A stretch of DNA of 5,200 bases from Faecalimonas sp. (GTDB lineage: Bacteria > Bacillota_A > Clostridia > Lachnospirales > Lachnospiraceae), in the NCBI GenBank assembly GCA_026169575.1, contig JAPFCT010000005.1, forward strand, positions 1 to 5,200. The letters run 5' to 3'. A program made the position numbers and the translations under genes. The notes beneath the pieces were generated by a model. That model saw nothing but the letters and a program-made list of their open reading frames with translations. It searched no databases and was not told the origin of the DNA. The first letter of the stretch is position 1. Each line of letters starts with the position of its first letter. Below, one piece after another: positions 1-5,200 of the stretch.

Positions 1-6
1 GTGTGT

Positions 7-13
7 AAGGGAG
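7..13 (+). promoter_or_regulatory. Ribosome binding site of the fructokinase gene; favours the second ATG
   Basis: AAGGGAG lies only 1 nt before the ATG at 15 but 7 nt before the in-frame ATG at 21. The second spacing is normal for a Gram-positive Shine-Dalgarno site. An in-frame TAA at 6-8 rules out any start further upstream. The ATG at 21 is therefore preferred, dropping two residues (Met-Asn). Confidence 0.6.
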
Positions 14-20
14 AATGAAT

Positions 21-974
21 ATGTATGATGTAGTAGCGCTTGGAGAACTTTTGATCGATTTTACAGAAAGTGGAAAAAGTGAGCAGGGGAATCAGCTTCT
101 GGAAGTAAATCCGGGCGGCGCCCCGTGCAATGTATTGGCGATGCTGAACAATCTCGGGAAGAAGGCTGCATTTATCGGGAAAGTCGGGCAGGATCTGTTC
201 GGGACGCTGTTAAAAAATACATTGAACGAAGTGGGAATCTGCTCAGAAAGTCTGCGGATGGATCCGGAAGTGAGGACCACGCTTGCGTTTGTACATACGC
301 TGCCGGACGGAGACCGGGAGTTCTCCTTTTACCGGAACCCCGGAGCAGATATGATGCTGAGAGAAGAAGAGGTGGATCTGGATCTGATCCGGAATACAAA
401 AATCTTTCACTTCGGAACACTCTCCATGACACATGAAGGTGTGAGAAATGCAACAAAAAAAGCGATCCGCTGTGCGAAAGAAGCCAGGGCGGTCATTTCC
501 TTTGACCCGAATCTGAGGGAGCCGCTCTGGGAATCTTTGGATCTTGCAAAAGAACAGATGGAGTATGGATTCGGACAATGCGATGTGCTGAAAATATCGG
601 ACAATGAGATTCAGTTTGTCACGGGAGAGGAAGACTATGACAAGGGAATTCATATGCTGCAGGAGAAATACCAGATTCCTCTGATCCTTCTTACGATGGG
701 GAAAGAAGGAAGCCGTGCATACTATAAGGGAATGCGTGTAGAAAAAGAGGGATTTTCCGTAGAGGCCATTGAGACGACCGGGGCAGGGGATACGTTCTGT
801 GGATGTGCGCTTGGATATCTGCTGGAGCATGATCTAGGGCAGTTGTCCAAAGAAGAGTTAGAGGAAATGCTGACATTTGCAAATGCCGGGGCGGCGCTGA
901 TCACTTTGAAAAAAGGAGCGATCCGATCGATGCCGAAGGAAGAAGAAATCAGGAGATTTTTGAAAGAACGATAA
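21..974 (+). CDS. scrK: Fructokinase, PfkB/ribokinase family
   Basis: This complete 317-residue protein (319 if the ATG at 15 is used) is a cytoplasmic carbohydrate kinase that most likely phosphorylates fructose to fructose 6-phosphate with ATP. Residues below are numbered from the ATG at 15. The N-terminal strand has ALGELLIDF (8-16). PfkB signature 1 lies around NPGGAPCNV (32-40) through GKVGQDLFG (55-63). FYRNPGAD (105-112) and FDPNLR (163-168) are typical of bacterial fructokinases. KISDNE (193-198) and TMGKEGS (227-233) follow. Signature 2, TTGAGDTF (254-261), carries the anion hole and the catalytic base Asp259. The length is normal for the family and no key residue is missing. The gene runs tail to tail with the AraC-type regulator and ends before a strong terminator, so it is not co-transcribed with the transporter. 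The nearby sucrose phosphorylase start suggests it handles the released fructose. Other PfkB sugar kinases (for example 2-keto-3-deoxygluconate kinase) are less likely given these motifs; exact specificity is inferred. Confidence 0.9.
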   Translation: MYDVVALGELLIDFTESGKSEQGNQLLEVNPGGAPCNVLAMLNNLGKKAAFIGKVGQDLFGTLLKNTLNEVGICSESLRMDPEVRTTLAFVHTLPDGDREFSFYRNPGADMMLREEEVDLDLIRNTKIFHFGTLSMTHEGVRNATKKAIRCAKEARAVISFDPNLREPLWESLDLAKEQMEYGFGQCDVLKISDNEIQFVTGEEDYDKGIHMLQEKYQIPLILLTMGKEGSRAYYKGMRVEKEGFSVEAIETTGAGDTFCGCALGYLLEHDLGQLSKEELEEMLTFANAGAALITLKKGAIRSMPKEEEIRRFLKER

Positions 975-994
975 AAAATATTAGACAATATCAA

Positions 995-1026
995 CTTGTG
1001 CTAACTGTGAAAATAGTCTGCACAAG
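995..1026. repeat. Imperfect inverted repeat in the tail-to-tail gap
   Basis: CTTGTGC (995-1001) is perfectly complementary to GCACAAG (1020-1026). Inside it, after a 2x2 mismatch, ACT pairs with AGT around an 8-nt loop. No T tract follows directly on either strand. On the minus strand, T-rich sequence including a run of six T appears about 15-25 nt further on, after a weak ATATT/AATAT pairing. It could be an RNA stem that protects or helps end the regulator transcript, or a protein site; neither is shown. Confidence 0.4.
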
Positions 1027-1052
1027 CCGTGAAAGTTATCATTATTTTGGAA

Positions 1053-1076
1053 GGGAGCAACTATGCTCTCTTTTTT
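1053..1076 (+). terminator. Rho-independent terminator of the fructokinase gene
   Basis: GGGAGCA (1053-1059), a 4-nt ACTA loop and TGCTCTC (1064-1070) form a 7-bp stem with one G-T wobble, followed at once by six T (1071-1076). Two A before the stem can pair with the first T's. It begins 79 nt after the fructokinase stop and reaches into the last codons of the convergent regulator gene. Read on the minus strand it has no T tract after the stem, so it looks one-directional. Confidence 0.8.
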
Positions 1077-1912
1077 GATTTATTTCTCCATTCTCTTGGC
1101 GAGATCCCATAGATTCTTTTGAATGCGCGCGAAAAGTGCAGTTGATTTTCATAACCGACGGCGGAGCCGATCTCCGCAATGGACAGAGAGGTTAATTTCA
1201 ACAGCTCAGTTGCTTTCAGCATTCTGTAATTCATTAAAAATTCTTGTGGCGAACGGCCGAGTGCTTTCTTAAATATTTTCCCAAAATAACTTCGGTTAAT
1301 TCCGCAGACAGAGGCAATTTCTTCGATGGAAATATCATTTTGAAAATTTTGCTCTATATAGTGGATGGCTTCTTTAATGTAATAATCACTCATTTTACTT
1401 GAATGGACAGAATCCGTCCGCTTGGAGGAGAGAATCAAATGATCCAGAAACAGATATAAATGTCCGATCAGGTGAAAAGGGGATTCTTCGGCATTGTGTA
1501 CAATATAAAGCATTTCATTCAGCAATTGTTCTTTGAGATCTTTGGAGTGAGAACGATAAACCGGAGCGTTGGGAGACAGCGCGGTCAGCTGAAGGATTTC
1601 TTTTACTTTTAACCCGTCAAACTCAATCCAGACATATTCCCACGGAAGTTTTTCATCGGCATAATATGTCGTGATCTGTCCGGGAAAAATCAGAAAACCC
1701 TGCCCGCTTTTGATGGAATAGGTCTGTGTGATCCCTTTTGAATCATCAGCCATCAATGTTCCTGTTCCGGAAATAACATAGTGGAACAGATAATGATTTC
1801 TGGCGACCGGGCCGAACGAATGACCAGGATCACACTGTTCATAGCCATATTGATACATGCCAAGGTCGATAAAGTTTTCATGGGGGAAAATATGAAAAAA
1901 TGTATTGCTCAT
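1061..1912 (-). CDS. AraC/XylS-family sugar-responsive transcriptional regulator (MsmR-like)
   Basis: This 283-residue protein is a DNA-binding regulator of the AraC family. Residues about 15-100 look like the cupin-type sensor domain: ARNHYLFHYVISGTGTL (37-53) and GQGFLIFPGQ (70-79) are the usual strands of AraC-type sugar sensors. A linker with a helical stretch follows (about 123-165). The C-terminal domain (about 178-277) has two helix-turn-helix units, SIEEIASVCGINRSYFGKIF (195-214) and SIAEIGSAVGYENQLHFSRA (244-263), and ends with the family hallmark FKRIYGISPREWR (264-276). The start at 1912 is chosen because GAAAGGAG sits 5 nt upstream; an ATG nine codons earlier (1939) has no such site and would begin inside a repeated control element. 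It is divergent from the sugar transporter operon, which is its probable target, and may also control itself. The length and layout match MsmR of the msm locus. The inducer cannot be read from sequence, and activation rather than repression is inferred from the family. Confidence 0.9.
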   Translation of the reverse strand: MSNTFFHIFPHENFIDLGMYQYGYEQCDPGHSFGPVARNHYLFHYVISGTGTLMADDSKGITQTYSIKSGQGFLIFPGQITTYYADEKLPWEYVWIEFDGLKVKEILQLTALSPNAPVYRSHSKDLKEQLLNEMLYIVHNAEESPFHLIGHLYLFLDHLILSSKRTDSVHSSKMSDYYIKEAIHYIEQNFQNDISIEEIASVCGINRSYFGKIFKKALGRSPQEFLMNYRMLKATELLKLTSLSIAEIGSAVGYENQLHFSRAFKRIYGISPREWRNKSKKRA

Positions 1913-1917
1913 AAAGT

Positions 1918-1925
1918 CTCCTTTC
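1918..1925 (-). promoter_or_regulatory. Ribosome binding site fixing the regulator start
   Basis: Read on the minus strand this is GAAAGGAG, 5 nt before the ATG at 1912. It supports the 283-residue form of the AraC-type regulator over the longer reading frame from 1939. Confidence 0.8.
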
Positions 1926-1931
1926 GGTAAA

Positions 1932-1942
1932 TATACCATAAT
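1932..1942. promoter_or_regulatory. Candidate operator half-site, copy 1
   Basis: TATACCATAAT matches the inverted copy at 1978-1988 over 11 bases and shares the ATACCATAA core with the copy at 1961-1969, in the same orientation and 28 bp away. It lies in the predicted leader of the regulator gene, just upstream of its ribosome binding site, where a bound protein could block its own expression. The binder is inferred to be the AraC-type protein. Confidence 0.5.
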
Positions 1943-1957
1943 GCGGTCTTGTTTACT

Positions 1958-1966
1958 ATAATACCA
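1958..1966 (-). promoter_or_regulatory. Candidate extended -10 promoter of the regulator gene
   Basis: On the minus strand the bases read TGG-TATTAT, an extended -10 (TGn plus a five-of-six match to TATAAT). Transcription would begin near 1951, giving a leader of about 39 nt with the ribosome binding site. No good -35 hexamer is seen at 17 bp (TACCAT, inside the opposite repeat arm). The element overlaps the repeat arm at 1961-1969, suggesting autoregulation. Confidence 0.45.
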
Positions 1967-1987
1967 TAAAAAATCGTATTATGGTAT
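1961..1987. promoter_or_regulatory. Perfect inverted repeat, candidate operator between the divergent genes
   Basis: ATACCATAA (1961-1969) and TTATGGTAT (1979-1987) are perfect 9-bp inverted arms separated by 9 bp, so equivalent positions in the arms are about 18 bp apart. A third copy of the core is at 1933-1941. The position between the AraC-type regulator and the binding-protein gene makes it the best candidate for the regulator's site, though AraC proteins more often use direct repeats. Each arm also contains an outward-pointing TGG-TAT, the start of an extended -10 element. Confidence 0.6.
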
Positions 1988-1990
1988 AAA
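1982..1990 (+). promoter_or_regulatory. Candidate distal promoter of the transporter operon
   Basis: TGG-TATAAA is an extended -10 with a good hexamer. The hexamer 17 bp upstream (TACCAT) is not a -35 consensus and lies inside the opposite repeat arm, so this promoter would probably need an activator or rely on the TG motif. Its start would be near 1997, about 90 nt before the binding-protein ATG. Confidence 0.35.
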
Positions 1991-2003
1991 AGAGGAAATA
2001 AAT

Positions 2004-2020
2004 TGCTATTTCTGATAGCA
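2004..2020. repeat. Short palindromic element upstream of the transporter operon
   Basis: TGCTATTTCTGATAGCA has perfect 6-bp arms (TGCTAT/ATAGCA) around a 5-bp centre. It covers where the -35 region of the proximal promoter candidate (2029-2037) would fall, so it could be a repressor site. It does not fit the CcpA cre consensus, having no central CG. It could also be a small hairpin in a transcript from the distal promoter. Confidence 0.35.
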
Positions 2021-2028
2021 TAAAGGCA

Positions 2029-2037
2029 TGTTATGAT
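2029..2037 (+). promoter_or_regulatory. Candidate proximal promoter of the transporter operon
   Basis: TGT-TATGAT is an extended -10 with a five-of-six match to TATAAT. The bases 17 bp upstream (TTTCTG) are a weak -35. The start would be near 2044, leaving a leader of about 42 nt that contains the AAAGGAG ribosome binding site (2071-2077, 8 nt before the ATG). CATAA (2019-2023) and TTATG (2031-2035) flank it as a loose inverted pair, echoing the core of the repeats further upstream. Confidence 0.45.
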
Positions 2038-2085
2038 TAATTTGACTAAAACGGAAGAAAAATAAATGCGAAAGGAGCATGAAAT

Positions 2086-3384
2086 ATGTCGAAAAAAGGC
2101 ATTGTAAGAAACATTTCCCTGCTGTTGGCAGCTGTGTTGGGAACAGTAAGTTTTGGGGGCTGTGGCGAGGAAGCTTCCAGTGATCGGACAGAAGTTGAGA
2201 TGGTGTGTTATAAACCGGAGGCAGTGAAGGCATTTGAAAAGATAGAGGCGCGTTTTAATGAGACGCATGATGACATCCATCTGACGATTTCTTCGCCAAA
2301 TGAAGCTATGACAATTTTAAAAACAAGATTCATCAGGGAAGATTATCCGGATATCATTGGAATTGGAGGCGACAGTAATTATTCAAACTTTCTGGATGCA
2401 GATTTATTTCTGGATATTTCAGAGTTAGAAGAATTGGAACAAGTAAAAAAGTCTTATCTCCAGATGGATAAAGAATTAGAATTTGTTCCGCAGGAAGGTG
2501 TTTATGCACTTCCATATGCCGCCAATGCAGCGGGAGTTCTCTACAACAAGGAAATGTTCCAAAAGTATGGATGGGAGATTCCTGAAACATGGGAAGAATT
2601 TGTCACATTATGTGAGGAGATTCAAAGCTGTGGGGTTCAGCCATTGTATTTTGGGTTTAAAGATATATGGACGTGTCTTGCACCGTGGAATGCATTGGCG
2701 GTAGGGCTGGTGGATTCTGATATATGCAGTCAGGTAAATAAGGGGGAAGCGACTTTTAAAGAGGCATACCGTGAAACTGCTGAGAAAATAAAATCACTTC
2801 TTCCATATGCGGAACCAAATCCATATGCTTACAGTTATAACGATGCATGTACTGCGTTTGCCAGAGGGGAATCTGCGATGTATCCGATCGGAAGTTATGC
2901 GATCCCTCAGATTAAATCGGTAAATCCGGATATGAAAATCGATTCTTTTGTATTTCCTGCAAATGATTCTGAGCAGGAGAATGTATTAAATTCAGGAATT
3001 GATCTTCAGTTTTGCGTTATGAAAAATACAGAACAAAAGGAAGCAGTTTATGAAGTCCTTCGATTTTTATATGAGGATGAAGTGATCCGGATTTATCTGG
3101 AAGACCAGGGAGGAATTGCCTGCAAAGAAGGAGATTTTTCTATTCCGGAAGAGCTGTCAGGCATGAGCGAGTATATTAAAAATGACCGGATGGCAGATTT
3201 TCAGGATCACCATTATCCGAGTGAAATGAGTGTAGATGCAATGATCCAGACGTATTTGATGGATGAAAGTGAAAAATCCACAGATAAATTTCTGGAACGG
3301 TTTGACACAGAATGGAAACGATATAACAGAGATCTGATCCGCAAGGTGCAGGAGTATGAGAAAGAGATGGAGGATGCACAATGA
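2086..3384 (+). CDS. ABC transporter sugar-binding lipoprotein (MsmE/MalE type, SBP family 1)
   Basis: This 432-residue protein is the extracellular, membrane-anchored receptor that should deliver sugar to the two permeases encoded next. Residues 1-25 form a lipoprotein signal: basic MSKKGIVR, a hydrophobic stretch (about 10-24) and FGGC with the lipidated Cys at 26. The Phe at -3 is less usual than Leu, but Gly-Cys and the acidic residues after it fit. The mature protein shows the hallmarks of carbohydrate-binding proteins: YPDIIGIGG (87-95), a YALPYAANAAGVLYNKEMF run (140-158) followed by PETWEEF (166-172), and the late motif FARGESAMYPIGSYAI (258-273). Aromatic residues W195, W201, Y248 and Y251 are candidates for sugar stacking. 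The C-terminus (about 400-430) is charged and probably helical. It starts 8 nt after AAAGGAG and overlaps the next gene by 4 nt (ATGA). The likely ligand, sucrose or a related oligosaccharide, is inferred only from the gtfA and fructokinase neighbours. Confidence 0.92.
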   Translation: MSKKGIVRNISLLLAAVLGTVSFGGCGEEASSDRTEVEMVCYKPEAVKAFEKIEARFNETHDDIHLTISSPNEAMTILKTRFIREDYPDIIGIGGDSNYSNFLDADLFLDISELEELEQVKKSYLQMDKELEFVPQEGVYALPYAANAAGVLYNKEMFQKYGWEIPETWEEFVTLCEEIQSCGVQPLYFGFKDIWTCLAPWNALAVGLVDSDICSQVNKGEATFKEAYRETAEKIKSLLPYAEPNPYAYSYNDACTAFARGESAMYPIGSYAIPQIKSVNPDMKIDSFVFPANDSEQENVLNSGIDLQFCVMKNTEQKEAVYEVLRFLYEDEVIRIYLEDQGGIACKEGDFSIPEELSGMSEYIKNDRMADFQDHHYPSEMSVDAMIQTYLMDESEKSTDKFLERFDTEWKRYNRDLIRKVQEYEKEMEDAQ

Positions 3385-4256
3385 AAAAGAGAATGAGTAA
3401 TCGGGAGAAAACATTTCTGGCGATCGTGATACCGGTAGTTGTGTTGTTTTTTATGTTCAATACGCTGCCGATGCTGAAAGGAATTGGATATAGTTTTACA
3501 AATTATAAAGGGTATGGTTCTTATGAATATGTAGGACTGCGAAATTATATTGATTTGTTTACGGATGCAAGGGTAGGAAAAAGTTATCTGTTTACATTCA
3601 AGTATGCGATCGCAGGGACAATACTGGTAAATGTTTTGAGCCTTCTTATGGCGCTTGGGCTGAATAGTCAGATCCGATTTAAGAGCGCGCTGCGTGGTAT
3701 TTATTTTGTGCCGAATATTTTGGGAGGGCTTGTGATCGGATATATTTTCAGTTTTATTTTTACTTATATCCTTCCGGTGGTTGGCGATGTATTTGAGATT
3801 GGATTTTTGCAGAACAGTATTCTTGCAAGTGAGAAGTATGCATGGATCGGTGTGCTGATCGTCGGTGTGTGGCAGGCGGTGGCGATGAATACCATTATTT
3901 ATATTTCCGGTCTGCAGACCGTTCCATCTGATGTCTATGAGGCAAGTATGCTGGATGGAGCAGGAAAATGGAAAGAATTTTGGAAAGTAACGTTTCCGCT
4001 TGTGATGCCATTTGTGACGATCAATCTTATTTTGAGTACAAAAAACTTTTTGATGGTATTTGATCAGATTCTGTCATTGACAAAGGGAGGACCGGCACAG
4101 AGTACAGAATCGATTTCCTATCTGATCTATAAAAATGGTATGGACGGAGGTCAGTTTGGATTTCAGAGTGCAAATGCGGTACTGTTTTTTGTTGTCATTG
4201 TAGCAATTTCAATTTTCCAGATGACAGTTATGAGTAAGAAGGAGGAACAGTTATAA
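3381..4256 (+). CDS. Sugar ABC transporter permease, MalF/MsmF type
   Basis: This 291-residue inner-membrane subunit forms half of the import channel for the sugar delivered by the upstream binding protein. Hydrophobic segments are seen at about 12-30, 71-93, 107-130, 154-177, 207-228 and 262-284, the six-helix layout common for this family. The cytoplasmic coupling loop has the EAA motif in the form EASMLDGAGKWKEFWKVTFP (187-206), with Gly193 and Pro206 in place; this contacts the ATPase. LTKGGPAQST (233-242) is typical of MalF/UgpA-like permeases. The start overlaps the preceding stop by 4 nt (ATGA) and follows GGAGG (3369-3373) by 7 nt, so translation is probably coupled. A second Met at residue 5 is a possible but less well placed start. 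It is the first of the permease pair, the usual MalF position. Confidence 0.93.
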   Translation: MKKRMSNREKTFLAIVIPVVVLFFMFNTLPMLKGIGYSFTNYKGYGSYEYVGLRNYIDLFTDARVGKSYLFTFKYAIAGTILVNVLSLLMALGLNSQIRFKSALRGIYFVPNILGGLVIGYIFSFIFTYILPVVGDVFEIGFLQNSILASEKYAWIGVLIVGVWQAVAMNTIIYISGLQTVPSDVYEASMLDGAGKWKEFWKVTFPLVMPFVTINLILSTKNFLMVFDQILSLTKGGPAQSTESISYLIYKNGMDGGQFGFQSANAVLFFVVIVAISIFQMTVMSKKEEQL

Positions 4257-5095
4257 TGCAGGGAAAGAAAAAAACAAATTGGATTTTAACGATTGTATTA
4301 CTGCTGGGAACCGTCACTGTATTTTTTCCTCTTTATATGGCGGTTATCATTGCATTTAAACAGCCAGGTGAGATGACAAACGATGTGGCAGGTGCATTGT
4401 CTTTTCCGGCAAAATGGAGTCTGGAGAACTTCCGTCAGGCGATGGAGGTGACAGATTTCTGGAATTCGCTTGGAAATAGTCTGCTGATCACGCTGGCGAC
4501 GATCGTGCTTGCAATTTTCATTCACTCGATTGCCGGTTATGTGATCGGGAGAGGCATGGCAAAGAAGAAAAGCTTTCGGTTTATTTATTTGTATATTGTC
4601 AGTGGGATGTTCGTTCCATTTTCGATTCTTATGATGCCGCTTGTAAAACAGACAGCGCAGATGGGGCTGGGGAACCGTCTGGGAGTGATCATCTTGTATC
4701 TTGTATTTTATATGCCGATGAATGTGCTGCTCTATACCGGATATTTGAAAAATATTCCGGCAGCGTTGGAAGAGGCGGCGGAGATTGACGGAGCAAGTAC
4801 ATGGAAGACATACTGGAAGGTTATTTTCCCGATGATGATGCCTATGCATGCGACAGTCGCAATTCTGACTGCACTTGGCACATGGAACGATGTGATGACG
4901 CCGTTAGTCATTATGTCAGGAACCGGGCATAATACGCTCCCGCTGGCACAGTTAAATTTCCAGACACAGTTTGGAACGAATTATAATCTCGCATTTGCAT
5001 CCTATATTCTGGCATTGATTCCAATTTTGGTATTTTATGTAATCTGCCAGAAACAGATTTTGAACGGTGTGGCAAATGGAGCAGTGAAAGGATAA
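4256..5095 (+). CDS. Sugar ABC transporter permease, MalG/MsmG type
   Basis: This 279-residue membrane protein should pair with the preceding permease to form the channel. Hydrophobic segments lie at about 10-34, 74-97, 108-130, 142-163, 193-218 and 246-266. The EAA coupling loop reads [20 protein letters not shown] (173-192), with the canonical Glu-Ala-Ala, Gly179 and Pro192. The C-terminal GVANGAVKG is the familiar tail of MalG-type permeases. The start shares one base with the previous stop (TAATG) and follows AAGGAGG (4239-4245) by 10 nt. No ATP-binding subunit is encoded before the window ends, so the transporter probably uses an ATPase encoded downstream or elsewhere, as MsmK/MalK proteins often serve several sugar importers. 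The length and motif set are normal. Confidence 0.93.
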   Translation: MQGKKKTNWILTIVLLLGTVTVFFPLYMAVIIAFKQPGEMTNDVAGALSFPAKWSLENFRQAMEVTDFWNSLGNSLLITLATIVLAIFIHSIAGYVIGRGMAKKKSFRFIYLYIVSGMFVPFSILMMPLVKQTAQMGLGNRLGVIILYLVFYMPMNVLLYTGYLKNIPAALEEAAEIDGASTWKTYWKVIFPMMMPMHATVAILTALGTWNDVMTPLVIMSGTGHNTLPLAQLNFQTQFGTNYNLAFASYILALIPILVFYVICQKQILNGVANGAVKG

Positions 5096-5102
5096 AGACA
5101 GA

Positions 5103-5200
5103 ATGAAACTGGAAAATAAAGTGATGTTAATCACCTATGCGGACAGCATGGGAAAGAACTTGAAAGAATTACATACGGTATTGAATACCTATTATAAAAA
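5103..5200 (+). CDS. gtfA: Sucrose phosphorylase (GH13, GtfA), 5' part only
   Basis: Only the first 32 codons are in the window; the gene runs off the right edge. The segment [17 protein letters not shown] (residues 7-23) closely matches the N-terminus I recall for GtfA sucrose phosphorylases, such as that of S. mutans. These cytoplasmic GH13 enzymes convert sucrose and phosphate to glucose 1-phosphate and fructose. The ATG is 7 nt past the permease stop, and AAGGA (5088-5092) at the end of the permease gene gives a 10-nt spacing, so it belongs to the same operon. The order permease-permease-gtfA is that of the msm locus, and a fructokinase nearby fits the product. Catalytic residues lie outside the window. 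Related enzymes with similar N-termini, such as sucrose-6-phosphate phosphorylase or glucosylglycerate phosphorylase, cannot be excluded. Confidence 0.85.
   Translation, partial: MKLENKVMLITYADSMGKNLKELHTVLNTYYK

Noticed and set aside
243..830. Open frame of 195 codons on the minus strand inside the fructokinase gene
   Set aside because: It lies wholly antisense to a gene with clear PfkB motifs, has an atypical composition for a real protein and no recognisable domain.
1120..1136. CcpA cre-like string near TGAATGCGCGCGAA
   Set aside because: It does not end in the required CA, lies near the 3' end of the regulator coding sequence within its second helix-turn-helix region, and is far from any promoter.
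1913..1939. Upstream extension of the AraC-type regulator (start at 1939)
   Set aside because: The extra nine codons cover the ribosome binding site and part of the repeated control element, and no Shine-Dalgarno site precedes that ATG.
1961..1987. The inverted repeat read as a transcription terminator
   Set aside because: The stem is AT-rich with no T tract after it on the plus strand and lies between two divergent gene starts, so an operator or promoter role fits better.
1909..2280. Open frame of 123 codons on the minus strand across the divergent control region
   Set aside because: It overlaps the promoter region and the signal-peptide end of the binding-protein gene, has no convincing ribosome binding site and shows no domain.
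4298..4849. Open frame of 183 codons on the minus strand inside the second permease gene
   Set aside because: It is antisense to a well-supported permease. Its Cys-, His- and Arg-rich composition is what antisense of membrane-protein codons gives.

Overview
The window looks like part of a sucrose (or sucrose-type disaccharide) uptake and phosphorolysis locus from a low-to-medium GC Gram-positive bacterium. A gut Clostridia member, probably Lachnospiraceae, is my best guess. The grounds are strong AAGGAGG-type ribosome binding sites, a lipoprotein-type solute-binding protein, a rho-independent terminator with a T tract, and the protein style; no rRNA or other taxonomic marker is present. The order regulator / divergent binding protein / two permeases / sucrose phosphorylase recalls the msmR-msmEFG-gtfA region of Streptococcus mutans.

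Layout. 21-974 (+) is a complete PfkB-family fructokinase. 975-1060 is a short tail-to-tail gap holding an imperfect stem (995-1026) and the start of a good + strand terminator (1053-1076), which runs into the end of the next gene. 1061-1912 (-) is an AraC-family regulator with an N-terminal cupin-like sensor and a C-terminal double helix-turn-helix. 1913-2085 is a divergent control region with three copies of an ATACCATAA element, two of them forming a perfect 9-bp-arm inverted repeat, plus candidate extended -10 promoters in both directions. 2086-5095 (+) encodes a lipoprotein sugar-binding protein and two MalF/MalG-type permeases with 4-nt and 1-nt overlaps. 5103-5200 (+) is the first 32 codons of a GH13 sucrose phosphorylase (GtfA) cut by the window edge; it is too short to be an obvious reading frame but its N-terminus is recognisable.

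How it works together (inference). The binding protein captures the sugar outside the cell and the two permeases import it. The ATPase is not in the window and is probably a shared MsmK/MalK-type protein encoded elsewhere. GtfA splits sucrose with phosphate into glucose 1-phosphate and fructose, and the fructokinase makes fructose 6-phosphate. The AraC regulator probably senses a sugar and acts on the divergent region. This is an ordinary carbohydrate locus. The most interesting part is the symmetric architecture of the divergent promoter region; I found no evidence of a new kind of system, CRISPR array, mobile element or RNA gene.
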